Shown here piece after piece: positions 1 to 8,164 of a stretch of DNA of 46,939 nucleotides; the stretch's first letter is position 1; each line of letters starts with the position of its first letter. Where the stretch lies: the NCBI GenBank assembly GCA_003248805.1, contig QFQY01000040.1, forward strand, positions 1-46,939. The letters run 5' to 3'. The stretch comes from Chelatococcus sp. (GTDB lineage: Bacteria > Pseudomonadota > Alphaproteobacteria > Rhizobiales > Beijerinckiaceae). Made by a program: the position numbers and the translations under genes. The notes below the pieces were generated by a model that did no database searches, was not told the origin of the DNA, and saw only the letters and a list, made by a program, of their open reading frames with translations.

Positions 1-1192
1 GGGCGGTGTCGGCGTCGATCACGTCGGTGATCTTGTGCATCGCGCCCTGCTTCATCAGCAGGCGGATGACGTCGACGCCCCGCTCGGTCATGCGGTTCGC
101 GAGTTCCTGGATGGTGATCGTCTCGGGGATGATCACCTCGCGCATCACGCGTTCCTTGGCGACGTCGGAGGCGCGGTGCCCCGTCATGCGCTGGACGCGG
201 CGGCGGAAGGACGCGACCGAGCGTGTCCGCTCGTCGTCACCGCCGGTGGCGGTCGAGAGCGTCAGGCGGCCGCGCGGCTTCTCGCCGACCTTCGGCGTCT
301 TCGGGGCCGGAGCGGGCGCGCCACGCGGCGCGCCGCCGGCTCCCGCACGGCGGAAAGCGGCCCGCACGTCGCCGCCGTCGTCGGGACGGCTGCGGGGCGT
401 GGCGGACGACGGAGCCTGCCGGGTCGGCCGCGCGACCGCCGGCTCGGCCGGGGCGCTGCTGTCGATGCGCGGCGGGCGCGGGCTGTCGACGCGGGGCGGC
501 CGCGAATCCAGGCGGGGCGGGCGGGCGCCGATGTCACGGGCCGGCGGCCGCGGCGAGAACTCGCGCGGCTGGGAATAGTCACGCGGCTGCGACGGCGCAA
601 AGCCGGAGGAGGGCTGCTGCGGGGCCGGCTCGCGAGCGGGCGGAGCCGGACGCGGAGCCTGCTGCTCCTCGCCGCTGCGCTGGCGGACGGCGGCCTCGGC
701 GCGTCGCTTCTGGTCGTCTTCCTGGCGGCGGCGCTCTTCCTCCTGGCGCTGGCGCGCGAGAGCGGCTTCGCGCTCCTGGCGCTCGCGCTCGGCGGCCGCA
801 GCCCTGCGGCGGGCCTCGTCCTCGGCCTGGCGGCGGGCTTCGGCCTCGGTGTTGCGGGCATCGGCGAGTGCGCGCTGGCGGGCGTCCTTCTCCTCGTCGG
901 AGAGGGTGCGCAGCAGCATGCCGCCGCTGGCGGGGCGCGGCGGAGCCGGCTGGGGGGCGGGAGCGCGCGGGGCGGCAGGCGGCGCCGGAGGCTGCGGAGC
1001 CCGCGCGACGGGGGCAGGCTCCTTGACCTCGGGGCCCGCGACGCGGCGCTTGACCTCCACGACGACCTGCTTCGAGCGCCCGTGCGAGAAGCTCTGCCGG
1101 ACAGTGCTCTGTTCGACAGGTCGCTTCAGGCTCAGGGTCTTGGGCGGATTGACGGTCAAGGTCTTGTCGCCCGGGGTCTTGGTATCGCTCAT
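1..1192 (-). CDS. infB: Translation initiation factor IF-2, N-terminal part (3' end beyond window)
   Basis: Only the first ~397 residues are present; the GTPase and fMet-tRNA-binding domains lie beyond position 1. What is visible fits an alphaproteobacterial IF-2: a start MSDTKTPGDKTLTVNPPKTL, a proline/alanine-rich stretch, a charged Arg/Glu-rich segment (about residues 97-175) likely to form a long helix or coiled coil, another Pro/Arg-rich linker, then an IF2_N-type domain near residues 345-397 containing VIIPETITIQELANRM. The long disordered N-terminus is usual in this class. IF-2 delivers initiator tRNA to the 30S subunit. Its ATG (1190-1192) overlaps the stop of the upstream YlxR-type gene as ATGA, so the two are probably translationally coupled within the rimP-nusA operon. 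Confidence 0.93.
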   Translation of the reverse strand, partial: MSDTKTPGDKTLTVNPPKTLSLKRPVEQSTVRQSFSHGRSKQVVVEVKRRVAGPEVKEPAPVARAPQPPAPPAAPRAPAPQPAPPRPASGGMLLRTLSDEEKDARQRALADARNTEAEARRQAEDEARRRAAAAERERQEREAALARQRQEEERRRQEDDQKRRAEAAVRQRSGEEQQAPRPAPPAREPAPQQPSSGFAPSQPRDYSQPREFSPRPPARDIGARPPRLDSRPPRVDSPRPPRIDSSAPAEPAVARPTRQAPSSATPRSRPDDGGDVRAAFRRAGAGGAPRGAPAPAPKTPKVGEKPRGRLTLSTATGGDDERTRSVASFRRRVQRMTGHRASDVAKERVMREVIIPETITIQELANRMTERGVDVIRLLMKQGAMHKITDVIDADTA

Positions 1193-1932
1193 TCCGCTCT
1201 TGGTCCTGCCGGTTCGCTCGTCTGCTCGTCTGTATCGTCGGATGCGGCCATCGCGCCCGTCGTGGCGGCATGGTCGGACCCCGTCGCGCCGGCGTCGTCC
1301 GTCCGATAACGGACGAGCCGGCGCCAGCGGGAGAGGAAGCCCTCTGCCGCCGGGCCCGGAGCAAGCGCCGCATGTATCACATGTGCCCGCCCCAACGCCA
1401 ATTCCAAATCAGCTGCCGTGAAAATCGTCACGACAGGCACCTTGCGAGACTTCGGCCCGGCCTCGGCGCGGGCGATTTCGAGCCGCCGGAGCGCCTGTCC
1501 GATCTTGCGCCGGCCGTCCTCGGCGCCGTCGCCGGCCTCGATCACCGCTGCGCAACGCCCCGCGTCGATCTGGGACTCGACCTTGGCGAACCCCGCCGTG
1601 ACCAGCCCCGCCTTGTTGGCCATCGCGAGCGCCTGCAGCGTGTCGCGCAGCATCAGCGCATCGACGACGGCCGGAAGGTCGGCCGGGACGGTGACCTTCG
1701 TCTTGAGCGCACGCTCGAAAGCCTTGCGCTTGACGGCCTCCGCGACGATCGTCGCGCCGAGGCTCGTCCAGGCGCCGCGCCCAGGCAGCTTGCGCCGCAG
1801 ATCCGGCACGATGACGCCGTCCGGCCCCGCGACGAACCGGATCAGATCGTCCGGTTCCTTCGCTGCACGCGTCACGACGCAGCTCCGCTCGGGAACGCCG
1901 CGCTCCTTCGGACCCGTTCTCGCCGGCTTCAT
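1189..1932 (-). CDS. YlxR (DUF448)-L7Ae fusion, RNA-binding protein
   Basis: 247 aa. The N-terminal ~90 residues are a YlxR/DUF448 domain (RSCVVTRAAKEPDDLIRF, then PGRGAW), a small nucleic-acid-binding fold found between nusA and infB in many bacteria. Residues ~95-200 resemble an L7Ae/YlxQ-type kink-turn-binding domain (alternating hydrophobic strands, KAGLVTAGFAKVE). The C-terminal ~45 residues are low-complexity (Ala, Thr, Asp, Glu). In Firmicutes YlxR and YlxQ are separate genes in this operon; the fusion is common in alphaproteobacteria. A role in RNA binding or transcription/translation coupling is inferred from fold and context. ATG at 1930-1932 was chosen because the YlxR domain begins directly after it. 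It starts 15 nt after the nusA stop and overlaps infB by 4 nt. Confidence 0.88.
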   Translation of the reverse strand: MKPARTGPKERGVPERSCVVTRAAKEPDDLIRFVAGPDGVIVPDLRRKLPGRGAWTSLGATIVAEAVKRKAFERALKTKVTVPADLPAVVDALMLRDTLQALAMANKAGLVTAGFAKVESQIDAGRCAAVIEAGDGAEDGRRKIGQALRRLEIARAEAGPKSRKVPVVTIFTAADLELALGRAHVIHAALAPGPAAEGFLSRWRRLVRYRTDDAGATGSDHAATTGAMAASDDTDEQTSEPAGPRAE

Positions 1933-1946
1933 CGACCGCGTCCGGC

Positions 1947-3548
1947 TCAGGCCTCGGCAGCCTCGCCTTCCACTTCGCCTTCGCCCTCGACGTCCTCGGC
2001 CGGCGCCGCGATCCAGCCTGCGAGCACGCGAGCCGCCATCACGATGGCCTCGGCCTCGTGCCGGGAGAGATCGAAGCCGTCGAGATAGCCGGCGTGGCGC
2101 GTGGTCTCGCCGTCCTTCCGTTCCGTCCAGCCGACGAGGTCGTCCGTGGCGCAGCCGGCCAGATCCTCGACCGTCTTCACGTCGTTCTCGCCGAGCGCCA
2201 CCATCATCGATGTGGTGACGCCGGCGACGTCGCGCAAGCCGTCCTCGACGCCGAGCGCCCGGCGCTTTTCGTCCAGCTCGGCCTCGACGGCAGCGAGATG
2301 CTCCTGCGCGCGCGACTGGATTTCGCCGGCGGTGTCCTCGTCGAAGCCCTCGATCGAGGCGAGTTCGGAGAGATCGACATAGGCGACCTCCTCGACGTTC
2401 CGGAAGCCTTCCGAGGCGAGGAGCTGGCCGACGGTCTCGTCGACATTGAGCGCGTTCATGAAGAGATCGGTGCGCTGCACGAACTCCTTCTGGCGGCGCT
2501 CCGACTCCTCCGCCTCGGTGAGGATGTCGATGTCCCAGCCGGTGAGCTGCGAGGCGAGGCGCACGTTCTGGCCGCGGCGGCCGATGGCGAGCGAAAGCTG
2601 CTCGTCGGGGACCACGACCTCGATCTTGTCGGCCTCCTCGTCGAGCACCACCTTCGCGACTTCCGCCGGCTGCAGGGCGTTGACGACGAAGGTCGCGACG
2701 TCCTGCGACCACGGGATGATGTCGATCTTCTCGCCCTGCAGTTCGCCGACGACGGCCTGCACGCGCGAACCCCTCATGCCGACGCAGGCGCCGACCGGGT
2801 CGATCGAGGAATCGCGCGAGATCACCGCGATCTTGGCGCGCGAGCCCGGATCGCGGGCGACCGCCTTCACCTCGACGATGCCGTCGTAGATCTCGGGCAC
2901 TTCCTGGCCGAACAGCTTGGCCATGAACTGCGGATGGGTGCGCGACAGGAAGATCTGCGGCCCGCGCGGCTCGCGGCGCACGTCGTAGACATAGGCGCGC
3001 GCCCGGTCGCCGACCTTGAAGGTCTCGCGCGGGATCATCTCGTCGCGGCGGATGATGCCCTCGCCGCGGCCGAGATCGACGAAGACGTTGCCGTATTCGA
3101 CGCGCTTCACCTGGCCGTTGACGATCTCGCCGATGCGGTCCTTGTACTCGTCGTACTGCCGGTCGCGCTCGGCCTCACGGACCTTCTGCACGATGACCTG
3201 CTTGGCCGACTGGGCGGCGATGCGGCCGAAGTCGAAAGGCGGCAGCGGATCGGCGATCACGTCGCCCGCCTGGGCCGCCGGATTATGACGCTTGGCCTCG
3301 TCGACGGTGATCTCGGTCGCCTGGTTCTCGACCGTGTCGACGACCTGAAGGTGGCGCGCCAGGCGCAGCTCGCCCGTCTTGGCGTTGATTTCGGCATGCA
3401 CGTCGGTCTCGGCGCCGTAGCGCGAGCGCGCCGCCTTGGCGATGGCGTCCTGCATCGCGTCGATGACGATCTGCCGGTCGATCGATTTCTCGCGTGCGAC
3501 GGCGTCGGCGATCTGCAGCAGTTCGAGCCTGTTGGCGCTTACGACCAT
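1947..3548 (-). CDS. nusA: Transcription termination/antitermination protein NusA
   Basis: 533 aa, normal for alphaproteobacterial NusA. The RNA-polymerase-binding N-terminal domain covers residues 1-~125 (MVVSANRLELLQIADAVA), followed by an S1 domain (~135-200, GNVFVDLGRGEGIIRRDEM), KH1/KH2 (GACVGMRGSRVQAVVGEL; SLAIGRRGQNVRLASQLTGW) and C-terminal helix-hairpin-helix repeats (~370-510), ending in an acidic tail. NusA modulates pausing, intrinsic termination and rRNA antitermination. ATG 3546-3548 is the only start that begins the conserved domain; 5 nt separate it from the rimP stop, so the two are coupled. NusA often regulates its own operon, which fits the leader hairpin upstream of rimP. 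Confidence 0.97.
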   Translation of the reverse strand: MVVSANRLELLQIADAVAREKSIDRQIVIDAMQDAIAKAARSRYGAETDVHAEINAKTGELRLARHLQVVDTVENQATEITVDEAKRHNPAAQAGDVIADPLPPFDFGRIAAQSAKQVIVQKVREAERDRQYDEYKDRIGEIVNGQVKRVEYGNVFVDLGRGEGIIRRDEMIPRETFKVGDRARAYVYDVRREPRGPQIFLSRTHPQFMAKLFGQEVPEIYDGIVEVKAVARDPGSRAKIAVISRDSSIDPVGACVGMRGSRVQAVVGELQGEKIDIIPWSQDVATFVVNALQPAEVAKVVLDEEADKIEVVVPDEQLSLAIGRRGQNVRLASQLTGWDIDILTEAEESERRQKEFVQRTDLFMNALNVDETVGQLLASEGFRNVEEVAYVDLSELASIEGFDEDTAGEIQSRAQEHLAAVEAELDEKRRALGVEDGLRDVAGVTTSMMVALGENDVKTVEDLAGCATDDLVGWTERKDGETTRHAGYLDGFDLSRHEAEAIVMAARVLAGWIAAPAEDVEGEGEVEGEAAEA

Positions 3549-3553
3549 GACGC

Positions 3554-4237
3554 TCACTCCTCTTCGATGTCGTCTTGCGGAGCGGGTCCGCGGGTCTTGC
3601 GGGGGCGTGGCCCCAGTGATTTTCCGGCGCCCTTCTTCGGCGCGGGGATCTCGTCCGGTGCCGGCATCTCGGGCGGCAGCCCGGATTTGCCGCGGCGCAG
3701 CGATTCCGTCACCAGCGCGTCGGTCAGGACGAGGCGGGCCTCGCCGATCAGGCGCATCGGGATCGCGACGTCGCGTTCCTCCTCGCTCTTGGCGTCGTCG
3801 CGGGCGAGCAGGGCGTCTCCGCCGTTCACGCCGCGCAGGATGCCGCGAAAGCGCTTTCGGCCCGCCACCGGCTCGACCGTGTCGATCTTGGCGAGATGGC
3901 CGGCCCAGCGCTCGAAATCGCCCGCCCGCACCAGCGGCCTGTCGATCCCCGGCGACGACACCTCGAGATAATACGCCGTCTGGACCGGATCGTCGACGTC
4001 GAGCGCCGGCGAGACCGCCTGGCTGACGGCCTCGCAATCCTCGACATTCATCGTGCCGTCCGGACGCTCGGCCATGATCTGGACGGTGCAGCCGTTCTGG
4101 CCGGTGATGCGCACGCGCACCAGCCGGTAGCCGAGGTCCACGATGGGCGGCTCGACGACGGCGGCGACGCGTGCGGCGACGCCGCTCTCGACGACGATGC
4201 GGAGATCCTGATCGGTTTTTGCTGTCGGCTCGTTCAT
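3554..4237 (-). CDS. rimP: Ribosome maturation factor RimP
   Basis: 227 aa. RimP helps 30S subunit maturation by aiding S12 incorporation. Diagnostic features are the N-terminal alpha/beta domain (VVEPPIVDLGYRLVRVRI, QIMAERPDGTMNVEDCEAVS), the loop YLEVSSPGIDRPLVRAGDF, and a C-terminal SH3-like domain (RFRGILRGVNGGDALL). A ~45-residue Pro/Lys-rich tail follows (PPEMPAPDEIPAPKK), typical of alphaproteobacterial RimP. The reading frame is open upstream, but ATG 4235-4237 (MNEPTAK) matches the family start and lies after the leader hairpin. It is the first gene of the rimP-nusA-ylxR-infB operon. Confidence 0.95.
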   Translation of the reverse strand: MNEPTAKTDQDLRIVVESGVAARVAAVVEPPIVDLGYRLVRVRITGQNGCTVQIMAERPDGTMNVEDCEAVSQAVSPALDVDDPVQTAYYLEVSSPGIDRPLVRAGDFERWAGHLAKIDTVEPVAGRKRFRGILRGVNGGDALLARDDAKSEEERDVAIPMRLIGEARLVLTDALVTESLRRGKSGLPPEMPAPDEIPAPKKGAGKSLGPRPRKTRGPAPQDDIEEE

Positions 4238-4263
4238 GGCACGGACGATCCCGTCTGCCTCCG

Positions 4264-4309
4264 GCGGGTCGCGGCCAATAAAAAAGAGCGGGCCTGCCGG
4301 CCCGCTCTT
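4264..4309 (-). terminator. rimP leader hairpin with U-tract (probable attenuator)
   Basis: A perfect 11-bp inverted repeat (4284-4294 and 4299-4309, arm AAGAGCGGGCC, 4-nt loop) is followed on the minus strand by TTTTTATT. This is a textbook intrinsic terminator pointing at rimP, 46 nt before its ATG. No gene lies upstream on the minus strand to be terminated, and a promoter-like sequence lies about 40 nt upstream. It is therefore best read as a premature terminator in the operon leader. It resembles the Rfam-type alphaproteobacterial rimP-leader element (recalled, not searched). Confidence 0.75.
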
Positions 4310-4347
4310 GATCGTCGGCGTGAACCGATACCAGAGCTGTTGCCTGC

Positions 4348-4376
4348 TCTTTAGTCCGGCCCGGCCGCGCATGCAA
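4348..4376 (-). promoter_or_regulatory. Candidate sigma-70-type promoter of rimP-nusA-ylxR-infB
   Basis: On the minus strand TTGCAT (4376-4371) and TAAAGA (4353-4348) are separated by 17 bp. Predicted transcription starts near 4341, giving a ~104-nt leader that contains the terminator hairpin. Position and spacing support it; there is no experimental support. Confidence 0.5.
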
Positions 4377-4472
4377 GCGCCGACTGTCGGCCGTTCCGGT
4401 CGGCGTTCGCGCTAACCCGATGGTCATCCTTCGGTGTCATGATGGCGGCTTGGGCGCATGCGGGGATAGAAA

Positions 4473-5561
4473 ATGACGTCGGTCGGCGCGCTTCTGAAGG
4501 ACCTGGAGGCGGCGATGCTGCGCGGCTCGAGCGACGAGCGCGCGCATATCCTCTCCCGGCTGGCCGACCTGTTTCTGGCCACGGCCACGCATATGGACGA
4601 GGATCAGGTCTCGGTCTTCGACGTCGTCATCGGGCGCCTGGCGCGGGCGATCGAATTGCGGGCCCGGATCGAGCTGGCCGAACGGCTGGCTCCCGTACCG
4701 AATGCGCCCGGCGGCGTCGTCCGCCAGCTCGCGCTCGACGAGATCGCCGTCGCGCGGCCGGTTCTGATCAAGTCGCCGCGCCTCACGGACCAGGATCTCC
4801 TCGCGATCTCCGCGGCCAAGGGACGCGACCACATGCTCGCCATCACGGAACGCCCCGATCTTGGCGAGCCCGTGACGGATTTCCTGGTTCTGCGCGGAGG
4901 CCGGGTCGTCACGCATGCGGTGGCCGCCAACCAGACCGCACGCTTTTCCCGGCAGGGGATGGGCGTGCTCGTGATGCGCGCCGTGCAGGACGAGGCCCTT
5001 CAGGCGGCGCTCGGCACCCGCGAGGACATCCCGCCGGAACTGTCCGACCAGCTGATCGCGGCCGCCAAGAGCTCGGCCCGCCGGCGGCTTTCGGCCGGGC
5101 TCGAGCCCGCTCTTGCGGGGGCGGTCGAGGGCGCGGTCGAGCGCGGCGCGATGGCCGCTGCCGAAGAGGTCCGGATCACCGAGGACCTCGGCGCGATCGG
5201 CGCGGCGCTGGCCGAAATCCGCCGGCTCGAGGATCGCGGCGAGCTCGACGAGGCGAAAGTCGCTGAGCTGGCGGCCGCGGGGCAGACCGAGCATGCGATC
5301 TGCGCGGTAGCCCTTCTCGCGGGGTTGGGCCTGCCGTCCGCGGAACACATCATTCTCGGCCCCGACCGTGAGGCGATCCTGCTCGTGGCGCGCGGCCTCG
5401 GCTGGTCCTGGGAGACCACGGCGGCGCTCGTGGGTCTGCGCACCGACATGGGCAAGTCGGATGCGGCGGTCGCCCGTGCGAAGGAAAGCTTCCGCAACCT
5501 CGCGTCCAGCACCGCCCAGCGCGTGCTCGGCTTCCTCAGGATGCGCGACGCACGGCCGTGA
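4473..5561 (+). CDS. DUF2336 domain-containing protein, function unknown
   Basis: 362 aa, predicted soluble and mostly alpha-helical. The sequence (LADLFLATATHMDEDQVSVFDVVIGRLARAIELRARIELAERLA, abridged here; blocks such as SPRLTDQDLLAISAAKGRDH and a C-terminal RGLGWSWETTAALVGLR) is characteristic of the alphaproteobacterial DUF2336 family, whose biochemical role is not established. No catalytic motif, signal peptide or membrane segment is evident. It is the only plus-strand gene in the first 27 kb and sits between trmB and rimP, which are often neighbours in Rhizobiales, so it looks like an insertion in an otherwise conserved order. Its last 26 bp overlap the 3' end of trmB tail to tail. Confidence 0.82.
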   Translation: MTSVGALLKDLEAAMLRGSSDERAHILSRLADLFLATATHMDEDQVSVFDVVIGRLARAIELRARIELAERLAPVPNAPGGVVRQLALDEIAVARPVLIKSPRLTDQDLLAISAAKGRDHMLAITERPDLGEPVTDFLVLRGGRVVTHAVAANQTARFSRQGMGVLVMRAVQDEALQAALGTREDIPPELSDQLIAAAKSSARRRLSAGLEPALAGAVEGAVERGAMAAAEEVRITEDLGAIGAALAEIRRLEDRGELDEAKVAELAAAGQTEHAICAVALLAGLGLPSAEHIILGPDREAILLVARGLGWSWETTAALVGLRTDMGKSDAAVARAKESFRNLASSTAQRVLGFLRMRDARP

Positions 5562-6228
5562 GATAGCTCGGCACCCGTCCGGCCGCGACCGCCTTCGCCT
5601 CGTAGCGGGTGCGGATCCAGCCCGGATAGGGCTGCCGCCAGTCGTCCGCGCGCTCGTCCGCCCAGTCGAAATCGGGCGAGCGCAGCAGCCGCGCCAGCGT
5701 CCAGCCGACATAGTCGTCGATGTCGCTGGCGAAGCGGAAGCGGCCCCCGGGCCGCAGGGCCCGTGCGAGCAGCCCCAGCGTGCGCTCCGACACGAAGCGC
5801 CGCTTGCGCTGGCGTCGCTTGGGCCACGGATCCGGATACAGCAGGTCGACCGCATCGAGCGAGCCTTCAGGCAGGCGCGGCAGCATCAGGGCCGCGTCAC
5901 TGTCCCAGACGCGGATATTCGTCAGCCCCTCGCGCTCGACGACCGAAAGGAACTTCGCCATGCCGTTGACGAAGGGCTCGACGCCGATGAACCCGATCTG
6001 CGGACTCTCGCGCATGCGCATCAGCAGATGCTCGCCCCCGCCGAAGCCGATTTCGAGCCGGACCGCCGTCACCGGGTGAGGAAACAGCGCCGCAGGATCG
6101 AGGATGGGGCCTTCGGGCAGGCGCAGCTTCGGCAGCAGCGTCTCGATGACGCCGCTCTGCCCCTCGCGCAGCTGCTTTCCCTTGCGCCGGCCGAAGAAGG
6201 CGCGCTCGTCAGTATGTTCGTCGGTCAT
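5536..6228 (-). CDS. trmB: tRNA (guanine-N7-)-methyltransferase TrmB
   Basis: 230 aa, normal family length. It methylates G46 of tRNA variable loops using SAM. Visible motifs are the SAM-binding LEIGFGGGEH (residues 58-67), FIGVEPFVNGMAKFL, and the signature DLLYPDPWPKRRQRKRRF with its conserved Pro-Asp-Pro and basic run, plus a C-terminal SYLTAV. ATG 6226-6228 (MTDEHTDERAFFGRRKGK) is preferred over longer in-frame extensions because it matches family starts and because the extension would run into the metK terminator hairpin. It is downstream of metK, which supplies its cofactor, but the intervening terminator suggests read-through or independent transcription. Confidence 0.96.
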   Translation of the reverse strand: MTDEHTDERAFFGRRKGKQLREGQSGVIETLLPKLRLPEGPILDPAALFPHPVTAVRLEIGFGGGEHLLMRMRESPQIGFIGVEPFVNGMAKFLSVVEREGLTNIRVWDSDAALMLPRLPEGSLDAVDLLYPDPWPKRRQRKRRFVSERTLGLLARALRPGGRFRFASDIDDYVGWTLARLLRSPDFDWADERADDWRQPYPGWIRTRYEAKAVAAGRVPSYLTAVRRAS

Positions 6229-6261
6229 GGCAGGGCTGATAGAGCAGCTTCTCGTCAACGC

Positions 6262-6295
6262 AACGAAAAAAGGCCGGGGCGACACCCCGGCCTTT
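6262..6295 (-). terminator. Intrinsic terminator of metK
   Basis: Perfect 11-bp arms (6269-6279 and 6285-6295, AAAGGCCGGGG) around a 5-nt loop, followed on the minus strand by a T-rich run (TTTTTTCGTTG). It begins 24 nt after the metK stop and precedes trmB. Confidence 0.85.
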
Positions 6296-6318
6296 CGATC
6301 CATCGGTCGTCCCGAGGG

Positions 6319-7524
6319 TCAGGCGACGGCCTTCTTCAGAGCGTCGACGAGATCGGTCTTCTCCCAGGAGAAGCTGCCGTCACGTCCCGCCTTGCGGCCG
6401 AAATGGCCATAGGCCGAGGTCTTGGCGTAGATCGGCTTGTTCAGGCCGAGATGCGTGCGGATCCCGTTGGGCGAGAGGTCGACGATCTTGCCGAGGACCT
6501 CTTCCAGCTTGGCCTCGTCGACCTTGCCGGTGCCGTGCAGGTCGACATAGATCGACAGCGGCTTGGCGACGCCGATGGCGTAGGAGAGCTGGATCGTGGC
6601 GCGGTCGGCGAGCTTGGCCGCGACGACGTTCTTGGCGAGATAGCGCGCCGCATAGGCGGCCGAACGGTCGACCTTGGTCGGGTCCTTGCCCGAGAAGGCG
6701 CCGCCGCCATGCGGGGCCGCTCCGCCATAGGTGTCGACGATGATCTTGCGGCCGGTCAGCCCGGCGTCGCCGTCGGGGCCGCCGATCACGAACTTGCCCG
6801 TCGGGTTGATGTGCCAGACCGTGTCCTTGCCGATCCAGCCTTCCGGCAGGGCCGCACGGATATAAGGCTCGACGATCTTGCGGACGTCGGCCGAGCTCAG
6901 CGACTCGTCGAGATGCTGGGTCGAGAGCACGATCTGGGTCACGCCGACGGGCTTGCCGTTCTCGTACTTGACGGTCACCTGGCTCTTGGCGTCGGGACCG
7001 AGCTTGGCGGCGTCGCCCTCGCCCTTCTTGCGGGCGAGCGTCAGCGTCTCGAGGATCTTGTGGGCGTAGTAGATCGGGGCGGGCAGGAGCTCGGGCGTCT
7101 CGCGGCTGGCATAGCCGAACATGATGCCCTGGTCGCCGGCGCCGACATCCTTGTTGCCGGCTTCGTCGACACCCTGCGCGATGTCGGCGGACTGCGGATG
7201 CAGCAGCACGTCGATCTTGCACTTCTTCCAGTGGAAGCCGTCCTGCTCGTAGCCGATGTTGCGGATCGCCTTGCGGGCGACCGACTTCACCTTCGACTTG
7301 ATCTGCTTCTCGTCGAGATGGGTGCGGACCTCGCCGGCGATGACGACGCGGTTCGTGGTGGCGAGGGTCTCGGCGGCGACGCGGACCTTGGCGGGATCGT
7401 AGCCGGCCTTCAGCGCTTCCTTGAAGAAGAGATCCACGATTTCGTCGGAGATGCGGTCGCAGACCTTGTCGGGGTGACCCTCGGAGACGGATTCACTGGT
7501 GAAAAGGTAATTCTGGCGTGACAC
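6319..7524 (-). CDS. metK: S-adenosylmethionine synthetase
   Basis: 401 aa. It makes SAM from ATP and methionine as a Mg2+/K+-dependent cytoplasmic tetramer. Conserved motifs: ESVSEGHPDKVCDRISDEIV (near residues 11-30), GAGDQGIMFGYA (128-139) and the P-loop-like GGGAFSGKDPTKVDRSAAY. Full-length and intact. The start is GTG (7522-7524) followed by SRQNYLFTSESVSEG; no ATG lies in the right place. The gene lies between an XRE regulator and trmB, an order conserved in Rhizobiales. A palindrome (7650-7665) in the 156-bp upstream gap is a possible operator. A clear intrinsic terminator follows. Confidence 0.98.
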   Translation of the reverse strand: MSRQNYLFTSESVSEGHPDKVCDRISDEIVDLFFKEALKAGYDPAKVRVAAETLATTNRVVIAGEVRTHLDEKQIKSKVKSVARKAIRNIGYEQDGFHWKKCKIDVLLHPQSADIAQGVDEAGNKDVGAGDQGIMFGYASRETPELLPAPIYYAHKILETLTLARKKGEGDAAKLGPDAKSQVTVKYENGKPVGVTQIVLSTQHLDESLSSADVRKIVEPYIRAALPEGWIGKDTVWHINPTGKFVIGGPDGDAGLTGRKIIVDTYGGAAPHGGGAFSGKDPTKVDRSAAYAARYLAKNVVAAKLADRATIQLSYAIGVAKPLSIYVDLHGTGKVDEAKLEEVLGKIVDLSPNGIRTHLGLNKPIYAKTSAYGHFGRKAGRDGSFSWEKTDLVDALKKAVA

Positions 7525-7649
7525 GGTCGCAGACCCTCGGGGCGGGAAGACAAGACCGGCGCCGGAACGGCCGATCGGCGAAAAGACGCATCCTCTTTGC
7601 AGCGGACGCGTTCGCCGTCAAGCACAACAATCCGTTTATCGGGAAGGAT

Positions 7650-7665
7650 GTTCGTTATTGCGAAC
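7650..7665. promoter_or_regulatory. Palindrome upstream of metK (candidate operator)
   Basis: GTTCG-TTATTG-CGAAC: 5-bp perfect arms around a 6-bp AT-rich centre, between the XRE gene stop (7681) and the metK start (7524). A related GGTTC/GAACC palindrome precedes the XRE gene. Binding by the adjacent regulator is inference. Confidence 0.35.
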
Positions 7666-7680
7666 GCAAACCTCTTTGAT

Positions 7681-8094
7681 TCAGGAGGTTTGGCTCTCTT
7701 CCTCGGCGAGCGCCTCGACGAGGTCGACGATGCGCCGCCTCACCCGCGGGTTCTTGATGCGGACGAAAGCCTTCGTGAGCTGCACGCCCTCGCTCGTCGA
7801 AAGGAAGTCCGAGACATAGGCCGTCGATGCCGCGTCGGAGAAGCCGGCGGTCGGCAGATCGCCGGTCGGCGCTCCCTCGAAGAAGAACGAGACCGGCACG
7901 TCGAGCATCTTGGCGATCTGCTGAAGGCGGCTCGCGCTGATGCGGTTCGAGCCCTTCTCGTATTTCTGAACCTGCTGGAACGTCAGGCCGAGGGCTTCCC
8001 CGAGCTTTTCCTGGCTGATGCTCGCCAGCATCCGACGCATCCGCACGCGACTGCCGACATGGCGGTCGATCGGATTGGGGACCTTCTTCTGCAT
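7681..8094 (-). CDS. XRE-family helix-turn-helix transcriptional regulator
   Basis: 137 aa. Residues ~10-65 form a Cro/CI-type HTH (HVGSRVRMRRMLASISQEKL, then EALGLTFQQVQKYEKGSNRI), followed by a ~70-residue C-terminal region with no recognised ligand domain (SFFFEGAPTGDLP ... FVRIKNPRVRRRIVDLVEAL). This small-regulator type is conserved between lnt and metK in Rhizobiales; a role in controlling metK or itself is plausible but unproven. The ATG (8092-8094) matches the family start. Palindromes with GTTC/GAAC half-sites occur both upstream of this gene (8165-8182) and downstream, ahead of metK (7650-7665). Confidence 0.9.
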   Translation of the reverse strand: MQKKVPNPIDRHVGSRVRMRRMLASISQEKLGEALGLTFQQVQKYEKGSNRISASRLQQIAKMLDVPVSFFFEGAPTGDLPTAGFSDAASTAYVSDFLSTSEGVQLTKAFVRIKNPRVRRRIVDLVEALAEEESQTS

Positions 8095-8164
8095 CGTTGA
8101 ATGGCCTCTGGATCGGTTAGGTGCACGCGAAGAGCGATCGGCAGGAAACGGCCGGCTTTTAACA

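Noticed and set aside
2058..3971. 637-codon plus-strand frame opposite nusA and rimP
   Set aside because: Complement of two certain genes; no domain, no plausible start context.
5368..7521. Long plus-strand open frame (717 codons) across trmB and metK
   Set aside because: It is antisense to metK and trmB, has no family features and is rich in Asp/Gly/Leu/Arg from GC-biased complement codons; such frames are common in high-GC DNA.
7525..7680. SAM-responsive riboswitch ahead of metK
   Set aside because: The 156-nt leader was read for SAM-II or SAM/SAH-type pseudoknot cores and none was convincing; a covariance-model search would settle it.
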